Positions 43,707 through 51,382 of a DNA stretch of 64,000 nucleotides are shown in pieces. Position 1 is the stretch's first letter. Every line of letters starts with the position of its first letter. The DNA is from Halopseudomonas pachastrellae (GTDB lineage Bacteria; Pseudomonadota; Gammaproteobacteria; Pseudomonadales; Pseudomonadaceae). The notes below the pieces were generated by a model. The model did no database searches. It had not been told where the DNA came from and was given only the letters and a program-made list of their open reading frames with translations. Location: positions 1 through 64,000 of the forward strand of contig NZ_FOUD01000011.1 of assembly GCF_900114765.1 (NCBI RefSeq). Direction: 5' to 3'. Made by a program: the position numbers and the translations under genes.

Positions 43707-43850
43707 GGCTGGAAGCCGAAGGCTTGAAGCTTGAAGCAGAGCGAGTGGCTACCAGCTTTTGCGACCATCATAGGGTGCTTGACGCGGCAGAGCCAGTTGG
43801 CAGACTGATTTGCTTCCAGCTTCCAGCTTCCAGCTTCCAGCTTCCAGCTG
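43707..43850. repeat. Paired heptamer array, locus 2 (GCTTCCA type)
   Basis: Left arm GGCTGGAAGCCGAAGGCTTG at 43707-43726, continued by AAGCTTGAAGCAG. The right arm at 43812-43850 has five near-perfect GCTTCCA units. The arms are inverted relative to each other with about 72 bp between. The array abuts the stop of the SpmAB-like gene (43851). Confidence 0.8.
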
Positions 43851-45080
43851 TCAGCCAAAAAACCAATAGCAAACGCCGATGGCGGTGAGCATGCCGGCCA
43901 GATCAGCCAGCAGCGCGCAGCCCAGCGCGTGGCGCACGCGGCTGATGCCGATGGCACCGAAGTAGACGGCGAGCACGTAGAAGGTGGTTTCGGTGCTGCC
44001 CTGGAAGGTGGCGGCCAGTTGGGCGGGGAAGCTGTCGACGCCGAAGGTATCCATGGTTTCGATCATCATGGCGCGCGAGCCGCTGCCTGACAGCGGTTTG
44101 ATGAAGGCGGTTGGCAGGGCGTCGATAAAACGGGTGTCCCAGCCGAGTCCTTCGATCAGCCAGCGAATGCCGTCGAGCAGGGCGTCGAGCACACCGCTGG
44201 CGCGCAACACGCCGACGGCAACCAGCATGGCGACCAGAAACGGCAGTAGCGAGATGGTGACCTCAAAGCCCTGTTTGGCGCCTTCGATAAAGCTGTCGTA
44301 GACGTTCACCTTGCGCAGCGCGGCGATCAACAGAAAGGCGATGACGATACCGAACAAGGTCAGGTTGCCTACCAGTGTGGAGGTGGCTGCCAGCGCCTCG
44401 GCCGACAGGCCAGCCAGGGTGGTCAGCAGCAGCCCGAGGGCGACGGCGCCGCCTGCCAGATACGCAAGCACAACCGGGTCCCAGAGCCGCAGGCGCTGAA
44501 TCAGCGCAACGCTCAGCAGGCCAACCAGGCTGGATGCGCTGGTGGCTAGCAGAATCGGCAGGAACACCTCGGTCGGGTCGCTGGCGCCCTGCTGCGCGCG
44601 GTACATGAAGATGGTGATCGGCAGCAGGGTCAGCGACGAGGTGTTGAGCACCATGAACAGGATCTGCGCGTTGCTGGCGGTGTCCTTGCTCGGGTTGAGG
44701 CTCTGCAGTGAGTGCATGGCCTTGATGCCGATGGGCGTGGCGGCGTTATCCAGGCCGAGCACGTTGGCGGCAAAGTTCATGGTGATATGCCCCAGCGCCG
44801 GGTGGCCTGCCGGCACCTCCGGCATCAAGCGGCGAAACAGCGGCGTGAGCAGGCGGGCTAGTTGATTGATCAGTCCGGCTTTTTCGGCAATGTTGAGAAA
44901 GCCCAGCCACAGGGTCATGGTGCCGACCAGCACCAGAATGATGTCCACGCTCAGTCGTGCCATGTCGAACAGCGCGGTCACCAGGCGGCTGAACACTTCG
45001 GCATCGCCCAGCCCCAGCCATTGCCAGAGCGCGGCAGCAAAGGCGCTGATGAAGAAGCCGAGCCAGATCCAGTTCAGCAT
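43851..45080 (-). CDS. SpmAB-type nucleoside recognition domain membrane protein
   Basis: A 409-aa inner membrane protein in which two Gate/nucleoside-recognition domains are fused. The first corresponds to SpmA (LVGTMTLWLGFLNIAEKAGLINQLARLLTPLFRRLMPE, then GHITMNFAANVLGLDNAATPIGIKAM). The second corresponds to SpmB (FEVTISLLPFLVAMLVAVGVLRASGVLDALL, then STETTFYVLAVYFGAIGI). In Bacillus the two are separate genes involved in spore core dehydration; in Pseudomonas the role is unknown. It follows the amidase by 6 bp, so the two are co-transcribed with the diguanylate cyclase. Confidence 0.9.
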   Translation of the reverse strand: MLNWIWLGFFISAFAAALWQWLGLGDAEVFSRLVTALFDMARLSVDIILVLVGTMTLWLGFLNIAEKAGLINQLARLLTPLFRRLMPEVPAGHPALGHITMNFAANVLGLDNAATPIGIKAMHSLQSLNPSKDTASNAQILFMVLNTSSLTLLPITIFMYRAQQGASDPTEVFLPILLATSASSLVGLLSVALIQRLRLWDPVVLAYLAGGAVALGLLLTTLAGLSAEALAATSTLVGNLTLFGIVIAFLLIAALRKVNVYDSFIEGAKQGFEVTISLLPFLVAMLVAVGVLRASGVLDALLDGIRWLIEGLGWDTRFIDALPTAFIKPLSGSGSRAMMIETMDTFGVDSFPAQLAATFQGSTETTFYVLAVYFGAIGISRVRHALGCALLADLAGMLTAIGVCYWFFG

Positions 45081-45086
45081 GTCGGG

Positions 45087-45974
45087 TCAGTCCGCCGCGG
45101 CGCAGGGCGGCAGGCGTGGGCTGAGCTGAGCCTGATCGGCTTGATACCACTGCGGCGCCGGGTCATTGAGCAGTGCGCTGCCCTGCTCCGGTACCAGCGC
45201 GGCAAGCAGGGCTGCGGTCTCGCTGTCGGGCAGGCCGTCAAAGCGCGCCTGACGAAAACGCATCTGGAAGGCGGCAATCACGTTGCGCGTAGCGTCATCC
45301 AGCTTGCCGTGGGTCGGCACCTCGTAGCCCCAGCGCTGCAGCCCCTGCTGAAACCAGGCCACCGAGGGTGTGCGGCCCATCAGCCAGTGGCGCATGACAT
45401 CGGTGCGCTGCGGATCAACACGGGTGGCCAGGCCAGCCGCTTCAAGTTGCGCCCACGGAAACAGCGGGCCCGGGTCAACCTTGCGTTGTGGCGCGACGTC
45501 ACTATGGCCGATGAAGGCCTCTGGCGGCAGCTGGTGGCGCTGCTGGATGTCCTTGAGCAGGTCGATCAGTGCGTCGATCTGGGCTTCCTCCCAGGGGTGC
45601 CACTGGCGGCAGGTGGCCGTGTCGGTGTAGCCGGGTTGTACCAGCTCGATGCCGATCGAGCTGGCGTTCAGCCAGGTGCGGCCCTGCCAGCTGCTGTCGC
45701 CGGCATGCCAGGCGCGGCGGTTTTCATCCACCAGCTGATAGATTACCGGCTCACCGTCGCTGATCAGGTAATGACTGCTGACATCGCGCTGGGTCAGGGT
45801 GAAGAGTGAGCGCTCGAAACCGGACGAGGTGTAATGCAGCACCACGTACTGCACCCGGCTGTCCTGGCTTTTGGCCTGGTAGCGGGTGTCGATGTTTGGC
45901 CCCGTGCTGCAGCCGGTAAGCAGCGCGGCAGTCAGGAGGGTAGGCAGACGGATTAGACGGAAAAGCAGACTCAT
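45087..45974 (-). CDS. N-acetylmuramoyl-L-alanine amidase lipoprotein (AmpDh-like)
   Basis: A 295-aa envelope lipoprotein: lipobox LTGC with Cys22, then the Amidase_2 domain (about 40-190). The zinc ligands are in VVLHYTSSGF and in FIGHSDVAPQRKVDPGP, and SSIGIELVQPG lies between. A C-terminal peptidoglycan-binding domain (about 215-270) begins SVAWFQQGLQRWGYEV. This is the AmpDh2/AmpDh3 arrangement; the lipid anchor fits AmpDh2, an outer-membrane-bound amidase cleaving the stem peptide from muramic acid. Start overlaps the cyclase stop by 4 bp. Confidence 0.9.
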   Translation of the reverse strand: MSLLFRLIRLPTLLTAALLTGCSTGPNIDTRYQAKSQDSRVQYVVLHYTSSGFERSLFTLTQRDVSSHYLISDGEPVIYQLVDENRRAWHAGDSSWQGRTWLNASSIGIELVQPGYTDTATCRQWHPWEEAQIDALIDLLKDIQQRHQLPPEAFIGHSDVAPQRKVDPGPLFPWAQLEAAGLATRVDPQRTDVMRHWLMGRTPSVAWFQQGLQRWGYEVPTHGKLDDATRNVIAAFQMRFRQARFDGLPDSETAALLAALVPEQGSALLNDPAPQWYQADQAQLSPRLPPCAAAD

Positions 45975-47695
45975 GGGGTTGCTGCGCGCACCACTCGGTT
46001 GCGGCCCAGTTCCTTGGCCTGGTACATCGCCTTGTCGGCGCGGTCAAAGGCGCTGTCCAGCGAGTCGTCACGGATGAACTCGGTAAAGCCCAGCGAGATG
46101 GTGACCGGCACCGGTTCGCTCTTGAAGTGGAAAGGCGTGCCTTCGATACCGCTGCGCAGCGCCTCCAGTGCAACGATACCCTGCTCCGGGCTGACGCCGG
46201 GCATTAGGATGACAAACTCTTCACCGCCAAAGCGACCGATAAAATCGGTCTTGCGCAGCCGCCGTGACACTTGCTGGGCGATCAGGCGTAGCACCTTGTC
46301 GCCGGCCAGGTGGCCAAAGCGGTCGTTGATCGACTTGAAGTGGTCAACGTCGAGTACGACCAGCAGCAGGCGGCCGCCGTAGCGCTGCCAGCGTTCAAAC
46401 TCTTCGTCCATGCGTTGCTGCAGGCCGCTGCGATTGGCGAGCCCGGTGAGGTTGTCGATCAGCGCTTGTTGGCGTTGCTCCTCAAGGTGATGGCGGAAGG
46501 TCTGAGCCTCCACCTCCATGGCCTGGATACGTTCGACCATGGTGCTCAGCCGTTCGGCCACTTCGCTGTCGCGTGCTTCGCGCAGCTCCCGGGCCTTGTC
46601 GATGTTTTCCAGCAGCGAGTTCAGCCGCGCTTCGACGTTGGCCTTGAGTGAACTCAGGTCGTCGGCATCGCGTACGCTGTCATTGAGCACCTGCACCTGG
46701 CCGCGAATGGCACCGCTGAGCTCGCGCTCGGCATCCAGCGAGCCGCTGTAGCTGTTCTGGGCCTCTTCCAGGTTGCCCTGAAACTGGAAGAGGCGCTCGT
46801 TGAGTTGCAGCAGGTAGCGTTCGAAATCGGCTTGGCGGCTTTGCTGGGCGCCGAGCACCAGCTCGCATAGGGCATCCAGGGCCGCGGTCAGTTCGTACCA
46901 GTTGAGCCCCTTGCTGACCTGCTCGCGCAGTCGATCGCGTGCGGTTTGCTGGGTTTCCAGTATCTGCAATTCAGCCAGCAGGCGCAGCAGGATGGATTCG
47001 ATATGCGCCGCCAGCTGGGAAAAGCGCTGTTCCTCGCCGCTGATGTTGCTGGCGCTGTCGGTGGGCCGTTCGGTCTCGTCCGGCGGCGCGGTGAGAATGT
47101 CTTCCTGGGCTTGCGCCTCGATAGCGAGCGCAGGGGCCTGATCGTCAATCAACGGGCCTTGCTCAGGCGCGGGCGCAGGCTCTAGTTCGGGCTCTGGCTC
47201 GGTACGCGGCTTGCGCCGCAGCAGGCGGGACCAGAGGCCGCTGTTGCCTTGCTCCTCGCTGTGCTGCAGGGTTTGCTGCTGCAGCTGCTGTAGCTCCTCC
47301 AGTAGCGACGGCAGCTTGCGCGGGAGTTCGGCAAGCTCACCGAGCTGGCGCTCCAATGCACGCAGCGCACGGGACACCTCGCGCGGCGGCTCACAGTCCT
47401 GCAGCTGCTCGATCAGTTGCTGGACTGCCTTGCTGGTGTTGCTGGAGGCCTGTTGACGATTCTGATCGGCGGTCAGCACGGCACGCTCAAGGTCGGGTAG
47501 CAGTTCGCCCAGCAGGTGCGCAGGTGCGTCCGAGCGCAGGGCACGGCGCAGCTCGTTCAGGCGCTTGTCCAGCAGCGGGTCGATACCGGAAGCCGCAATA
47601 CTCACCCGTACCAGCCCGCGCTTGAGCAGCTCGGTCTGCTCTTCAGGCTCGAAATAGCGGGAAGAGCCGTTGGTGTTTGGCTGGGTATCCGACAT
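45971..47695 (-). CDS. Diguanylate cyclase (GGDEF) with long coiled-coil N-terminus
   Basis: A 574-aa cytoplasmic protein. Residues about 1-380 are helical, Gln/Leu/Glu-rich coiled coil with no membrane segment. The GGDEF domain (about 405-570) has the active motif GGEEF in GRFGGEEFVILMPG, and an RxxD inhibitory site (RKTD) five residues before it, so it should make c-di-GMP under product feedback. By position it corresponds to PA5487 (DgcH) of P. aeruginosa. Translationally coupled to the amidase gene. Confidence 0.92.
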   Translation of the reverse strand: MSDTQPNTNGSSRYFEPEEQTELLKRGLVRVSIAASGIDPLLDKRLNELRRALRSDAPAHLLGELLPDLERAVLTADQNRQQASSNTSKAVQQLIEQLQDCEPPREVSRALRALERQLGELAELPRKLPSLLEELQQLQQQTLQHSEEQGNSGLWSRLLRRKPRTEPEPELEPAPAPEQGPLIDDQAPALAIEAQAQEDILTAPPDETERPTDSASNISGEEQRFSQLAAHIESILLRLLAELQILETQQTARDRLREQVSKGLNWYELTAALDALCELVLGAQQSRQADFERYLLQLNERLFQFQGNLEEAQNSYSGSLDAERELSGAIRGQVQVLNDSVRDADDLSSLKANVEARLNSLLENIDKARELREARDSEVAERLSTMVERIQAMEVEAQTFRHHLEEQRQQALIDNLTGLANRSGLQQRMDEEFERWQRYGGRLLLVVLDVDHFKSINDRFGHLAGDKVLRLIAQQVSRRLRKTDFIGRFGGEEFVILMPGVSPEQGIVALEALRSGIEGTPFHFKSEPVPVTISLGFTEFIRDDSLDSAFDRADKAMYQAKELGRNRVVRAATP

Positions 47696-47746
47696 GATGG
47701 CTCCGGGGTTGATTCCCAGAGATTATAGGGTATGTGGGGTGACTGG

Positions 47747-48604
47747 CTAGCTTTGGCAGAGGCTGGTTGGCAGTTTGATGTGCATCGCCACGGGCAGGTG
47801 GTCCGAGATCGCCTGTGGCAGTACGTCCACCCGGTCGATCTCAAGGCTGGGGCTGATCAGGATGTGATCCAGCACCCGGGCCGGGCGCCAGCTGGGGTAA
47901 GTGCCGGGCAGGTCGGGGGCTTGCAGGTTGGCGCCCTTGAGCGGTGAGTGTTCCAGCAGATCTTCGGCGTGGGTGTTCATGTCGCCCATCAGGACTACGT
48001 GGCGGTGATCGGCGATCCGCTCGCGGACATAGGCCAGCTGGTTGGCGCGCCCCTTGGTGCTCAGCGCCAGGTGCATCATGACCACCAGCAGCGATTCCTC
48101 GCCCTGGCCGAACTGGGTCAGGATAGCGCCACGGCCCGGCAGAATGCCCGGTAGCTTGTGGTCTTCCAGCAGGTCAGGCGCGTAGCGGCTGAGCAAGCCG
48201 TTGGAGTGCTGGGCAAAGCGCCCGAGGTTGCGGTTGAGCTGCTGATACCAGTAGGGGAATGCCCCTTCGCGGGCCAGATGTTCGACCTGATTGACGAAGC
48301 CGGAGCGCAGGCTACCGCCGTCAACTTCCTGCAGAGCCACCAGATCAAACTCGTTGAGCAATTGCGCCACACGCCTCAGCTGCTGCTGGCGCCCGGCGTG
48401 GGGTAGCAGATGCTGCCAGCTGCGGGTCAGGTAGTGGTGATAGCGCTGGGTATTGATGCCGACCTGGATATTGAAGCTCAGCAGGCGCAGTACATCGGGT
48501 AGCGGCTGCCGGTCGGTGGCGCACTGTTCATTGGTGCGCAGCTCTCCCGGGGCCATGTGACCCCGGGTGGTGCGGCGACCATTGATGTTGCCGACCGAGA
48601 GCAT
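47747..48604 (-). CDS. Endonuclease/exonuclease/phosphatase family protein
   Basis: A 285-aa EEP-fold hydrolase: LRLLSFNIQVGI start strand (Asn ligand), DLVALQEVDGG (metal Glu), LVVMMHLALSTKGRANQ (catalytic His/Asp strand), VVLMGDMNTHAED and the terminal DHILISPSL...ISDHLPV with the final His. All key residues for a metal-dependent phosphodiesterase are present. Substrate unknown. It starts 3 bp after the dsbA stop and is probably co-transcribed with dsbA. Confidence 0.9.
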   Translation of the reverse strand: MLSVGNINGRRTTRGHMAPGELRTNEQCATDRQPLPDVLRLLSFNIQVGINTQRYHHYLTRSWQHLLPHAGRQQQLRRVAQLLNEFDLVALQEVDGGSLRSGFVNQVEHLAREGAFPYWYQQLNRNLGRFAQHSNGLLSRYAPDLLEDHKLPGILPGRGAILTQFGQGEESLLVVMMHLALSTKGRANQLAYVRERIADHRHVVLMGDMNTHAEDLLEHSPLKGANLQAPDLPGTYPSWRPARVLDHILISPSLEIDRVDVLPQAISDHLPVAMHIKLPTSLCQS

Positions 48605-48607
48605 GGA

Positions 48608-49246
48608 TCAGCCCTGTGTTGCCTGACGTTCCTGCTCGATCAGGTACTCGGCAATTTTCATCATGTTTTCGTAGCTGCCGGCCATTTGGCCTTCGATACG
48701 GTATTTGCCGTTGATGATCAGGCAGGGTACGCCGGTTGCACGGTAGGAGCGGGCCAGGCGGGTGGCCTGATCGATACGGCTCTTCACGCCGAAGGAGCTC
48801 CATGCCTTGCGGAATTCGTCTTCGCTGATGCCGTAGGCTTCCAGGAAGTCGATCATGGCGTCTTCATCGGCCAGACGGTTGTTCTGCTTGTGGATCGCGT
48901 TGAAGACGGCGTCGTGGGTCTCTTCCAGCTTGCCCAGGCTGTCCAGGGTGTAGAACAGCTGACCGTGGGTGTTCCAGGCGCCGCCGAACATGGCCGGAAC
49001 CGGACGGAAGACCACGTCCTCGGGCAGGGTTTTGCTCCACTCGGTGACCATCGGGTTCAGGGTGTAGCAGTGCGGGCAGCCGTACCAGAACAGCTCTGCC
49101 ACCTCGATCTTGTCCGGGTCGGCGGTCGCGGCCGGGGTCGGCAGGACGACGTAATGCACACCAGCCTGGTAGGGGGCTTCCTGGGCCTGGACCAGAGCAA
49201 AGCTGCCAAGCAGCCAGATCAGGGCAACGCTGAACAACGCACGCAT
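48608..49246 (-). CDS. dsbA: Thiol:disulfide interchange protein DsbA
   Basis: A 212-aa periplasmic oxidoreductase: signal peptide about 1-22 (ending VQAQ), thioredoxin fold with active site CPHC at C57-C60 (LFWYGCPHCYTLNP), inserted helical domain and the cis-proline loop GVPCLIINGKY. It oxidises cysteine pairs in exported proteins. I start at ATG 49246; the ATG 12 bases earlier has a poorer context. Located downstream of cytochrome c4 after a terminator hairpin. Confidence 0.95.
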   Translation of the reverse strand: MRALFSVALIWLLGSFALVQAQEAPYQAGVHYVVLPTPAATADPDKIEVAELFWYGCPHCYTLNPMVTEWSKTLPEDVVFRPVPAMFGGAWNTHGQLFYTLDSLGKLEETHDAVFNAIHKQNNRLADEDAMIDFLEAYGISEDEFRKAWSSFGVKSRIDQATRLARSYRATGVPCLIINGKYRIEGQMAGSYENMMKIAEYLIEQERQATQG

Positions 49247-49336
49247 GTAGTACTCCAAAACGGGGTGATGACGGATGTGAGACCCGACAGTAGAACAAAG
49301 ATTCCGTGATTACCAGATACAAACCTTGCGGGCACA

Positions 49337-49368
49337 AAAAAGGGCAGCCGCCGGCTACCCTTTATTTG
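49337..49368 (-). terminator. Rho-independent terminator after cytochrome c4
   Basis: AAAGGG-C-AGCCG-C-CGGCT-A-CCCTTT forms a stem with one mismatch, flanked by A6 on one side and TTTATTTG on the other; it can work on both strands. Confidence 0.75.
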
Positions 49369-49384
49369 TTACAAGTGCTTACGC

Positions 49385-49993
49385 TTAACGCAGGCCCTGG
49401 ATATAGGCGGAAACCGCTTCGATATCCTTGTTGCTCAGACGGCTGGCAACGGTACGCATGATGGCAGCGTCACCGTCGTTGGTGCGGTTGCCTTCACGGA
49501 AGTCGGTCAGCTGCTTGGCAGTGTAGGTGGCGTGCTGGCCAGCCAGGCGCGGATAGGAGGCCGGCGGGTTACCCTTGCCAGTCGGGGAGTGGCAGCCAGT
49601 GCAAGACGGCAGGCCGGTATCCAGGTTGCCGCCACGGAAAATGGCTTCGCCGCGCTCGGCCAGAGCCGGGTCAGCAGCGCCCAGCGTCATGCTCTGGGAG
49701 GCAAAGTAGGCAGCGATGTCTGCCAGATCCTGCTCGTTCAGTCCGTCCAGCATGCCGGTCATTTCAACGACAGTGCGGCGACCTTCCTTGATATCAGTGA
49801 TCTGCTTGAGCAGATACTGCTCACCCTGGCCGGCCAGCTTCGGGAAGTAGGGGGCTGGGCTGTTGCCGTCTGCACCGTGACAGGCGCCACAGACGGCGAC
49901 CTTGCCCTGACCGGCTTCTGCGTTGCCCTCGAGAGCGTGCGCGCTCGTGGCGACACCCAGGGTCAACACCAGACTAACGAGTAATTTATTCAT
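49385..49993 (-). CDS. cc4: Cytochrome c4 (diheme)
   Basis: A 202-aa periplasmic diheme cytochrome: signal about 1-20 (SAHA-LEG), two similar halves with heme sites CGACH (C35-H39) and CTGCH (C130-H134). Axial methionines are likely in VEMTGML (near 78) and in AAIMRTVASRL (near 177). It shuttles electrons to cytochrome oxidases. Divergent from engB, in the usual Pseudomonas order dsbA-cc4-engB-polA. Confidence 0.95.
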   Translation of the reverse strand: MNKLLVSLVLTLGVATSAHALEGNAEAGQGKVAVCGACHGADGNSPAPYFPKLAGQGEQYLLKQITDIKEGRRTVVEMTGMLDGLNEQDLADIAAYFASQSMTLGAADPALAERGEAIFRGGNLDTGLPSCTGCHSPTGKGNPPASYPRLAGQHATYTAKQLTDFREGNRTNDGDAAIMRTVASRLSNKDIEAVSAYIQGLR

Positions 49994-50297
49994 CGGCTAA
50001 TCCAATAACGGCTAAAAGAAACGTGTTGGCTTTGCCTGCTGTCCGGCCTTGATGACCGCGTTATTCAGCGCAGGCTACCTTGATTTTGTGCTCATGCTAG
50101 CGGCGCACTGGCCCCGGCGCAATGGCTGAAATGCCGCACCCTGGACCGCAGCCTGACTGGTAAGCCTTTTTTGCCCCTGACACGAGCCGAGGCAATTGGT
50201 CAGTGCTTCCCAGAACCGCCGCATTATATACTAAGCGGGCCGCAAACGTGAACGTCATCAGTGTCCGGCCTGTCGCGCCGGCTTCAACGGGAATTCC
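49994..50297. other. Divergent intergenic region, nothing assigned
   Basis: The 304 bp between cytochrome c4 and engB contain no credible reading frame, repeat or strong hairpin. Presumably they hold the two divergent promoters, which I could not locate with confidence. Confidence 0.4.
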
Positions 50298-50936
50298 ATG
50301 TCTTCCAGCACCCCCCTCGTCTCCCTCTGCCAGCAGGCTACCTTTATCAAGAGTGCCAGCCTGGTGTCCCAGTGCCCGCCTGACATCGGCTTGGAAGTGG
50401 CCTTTGCCGGACGCTCCAACGCGGGCAAGTCCAGTGCCCTCAACACCCTGACCCACGCGCGACTGGCACGCACCTCGAAGACGCCCGGCCGCACGCAGCT
50501 GATCAATTTCTTCAAGCTGGATGATGAGCGTCGCCTGGTTGACCTGCCCGGTTACGGCTACGCCAAGGTGCCGCTGGAGCTCAAGGCGCACTGGCAGCAG
50601 CATCTGGATGCCTACCTGACCGGCCGCCAGAGCCTGGTCGGGCTGGTGCTGGTGATGGATCTGCGTCATCCGCTGTCGGATTTTGACTGCATGATGCTGG
50701 AGTGGGCGCGCAAGAGTGATATCCCGGCCCACGTGCTGCTCAGCAAGGCTGACAAGATGGCCTTTGGCGCGGCCAAGAATGCGCTGCTCAAGGTGCAGAC
50801 GCGGATGCGCAAGGAACTGGGCTCCAATGCCAGCGTGCAGCTGTTCTCCTCACCCAAGCGCATGGGTATTGATGAGGCCCACGGGCGGTTGGCGCAGTGG
50901 TTGTTCCCGGCTGAGCAGGAAGATAGCGAGGGATAG
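50298..50936 (+). CDS. engB: Ribosome biogenesis GTPase EngB/YihA
   Basis: A 212-aa GTPase of the EngB/YsxC family, essential for large-subunit assembly. G1 GRSNAGKSS at 38-46, G2 Thr in [14 protein letters not shown]3 DLPGYGYA, G4 LLSKADKM and the terminal [11 protein letters not shown] segment. All GTP-binding motifs are intact. Convergent with polA; the sRNA gene ersA lies between, as in P. aeruginosa. A terminator for engB is at 51042-51078. Confidence 0.95.
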   Translation: MSSSTPLVSLCQQATFIKSASLVSQCPPDIGLEVAFAGRSNAGKSSALNTLTHARLARTSKTPGRTQLINFFKLDDERRLVDLPGYGYAKVPLELKAHWQQHLDAYLTGRQSLVGLVLVMDLRHPLSDFDCMMLEWARKSDIPAHVLLSKADKMAFGAAKNALLKVQTRMRKELGSNASVQLFSSPKRMGIDEAHGRLAQWLFPAEQEDSEG

Positions 50937-50995
50937 CCGGGCAACGGTCGACGGCAGGCGGGTGAGCGAAATCGCATCAAACCTGAATTTCAGGC

Positions 50996-51130
50996 AAAAA
51001 AAACCCCGAGCTTCTATGGGGAGGGAGGCTCGGGGTTAACTAACCGGGCTGTGCTAGGAAAGGGAGTGCCCGGTTTTTCTGCCAACACTAAATCACATCT
51101 AAGGAGCATGAATGGCTCTCAAGCCGTTCA
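50996..51130 (-). ncRNA. ersA: Regulatory sRNA ErsA (Spot 42-position sRNA)
   Basis: The minus strand between engB and polA has a sigma-E type promoter (51136-51163), a predicted start near 51128-51130 and a Rho-independent terminator (stem 51002-51011 with 51028-51037, then T8 at 51003-50996). The transcript would be about 134 nt, close to the 132 nt of P. aeruginosa ErsA, which sits in the same place and is AlgU dependent (from memory). Inside, another stem (AACCGGGC/GCCCGGTT) displays a CU-rich loop around CACTCCCTTTCC, suited to pair with ribosome sites. ErsA is an Hfq-dependent regulator of envelope and biofilm genes. Confidence 0.8.
51042..51078 (+). terminator. Terminator for engB (plus strand)
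   Basis: AACCGGGC (51042-51049) pairs with GCCCGGTT (51068-51075), followed by a T5 run. On the minus strand the same inverted repeat is the 5' stem of ErsA. Confidence 0.65.
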
Positions 51131-51135
51131 TAAGC

Positions 51136-51163
51136 TCTGACCGGGTGGGTTCGGGATAAGTTC
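51136..51163 (-). promoter_or_regulatory. Sigma-E (AlgU/RpoE) type promoter of ersA
   Basis: On the minus strand, GAACTT (51163-51158), a 17-base spacer and TCAGA (51140-51136) match the extracytoplasmic sigma consensus GAACTT-N16/17-TCtgA almost exactly. It points into the ErsA sequence. Confidence 0.82.
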
Positions 51164-51190
51164 AAAAAAAGTTTTAGACGGAAGGGTTAT

Positions 51191-51222
51191 GAAAACGGCA
51201 GCGCTTAGGTGCTGCCGTTTTC
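51191..51222. terminator. Strong hairpin upstream of the ersA promoter, likely polA terminator
   Basis: GAAAACGGCAGC and GCTGCCGTTTTC form a perfect 12-bp stem with an 8-base loop. On either strand the 3' arm ends in TTTTC, so it can terminate polA and insulate the ersA promoter. Confidence 0.75.
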
Positions 51223-51365
51223 AGCTGGAAGCTGGAGGCCTGAAGCTGGAAGCAGTCCGCGCTGCAGCGCGCTTTGGCTTTCAGCTCAGCTCTTGCTTGA
51301 GGGGGGCGCGCCGAGGCATCCTGATTTAGCTTCCAGCTTCCAGCTTCCAGCTTCCAGCTTCCAGC
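51222..51365. repeat. Paired heptamer array, locus 3 (GCTTCCA type)
   Basis: Left arm CAGCTGGAAGCTGGAGGCCT at 51222-51241, continued by GAAGCTGGAAGCAG. The right arm at 51328-51365 has five GCTTCCA units. The arms are inverted relative to each other with about 72 bp between, the same size and design as at 43707-43850. It lies just after the polA stop. Confidence 0.8.
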
Positions 51366-51382
51366 CCGGCCCAAAGGGCCGC

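Noticed and set aside
42236-51365. CRISPR-like appearance of the heptamer arrays
   Set aside because: Units are 7 bp without unique spacers of 30 bp, and no cas genes are present.
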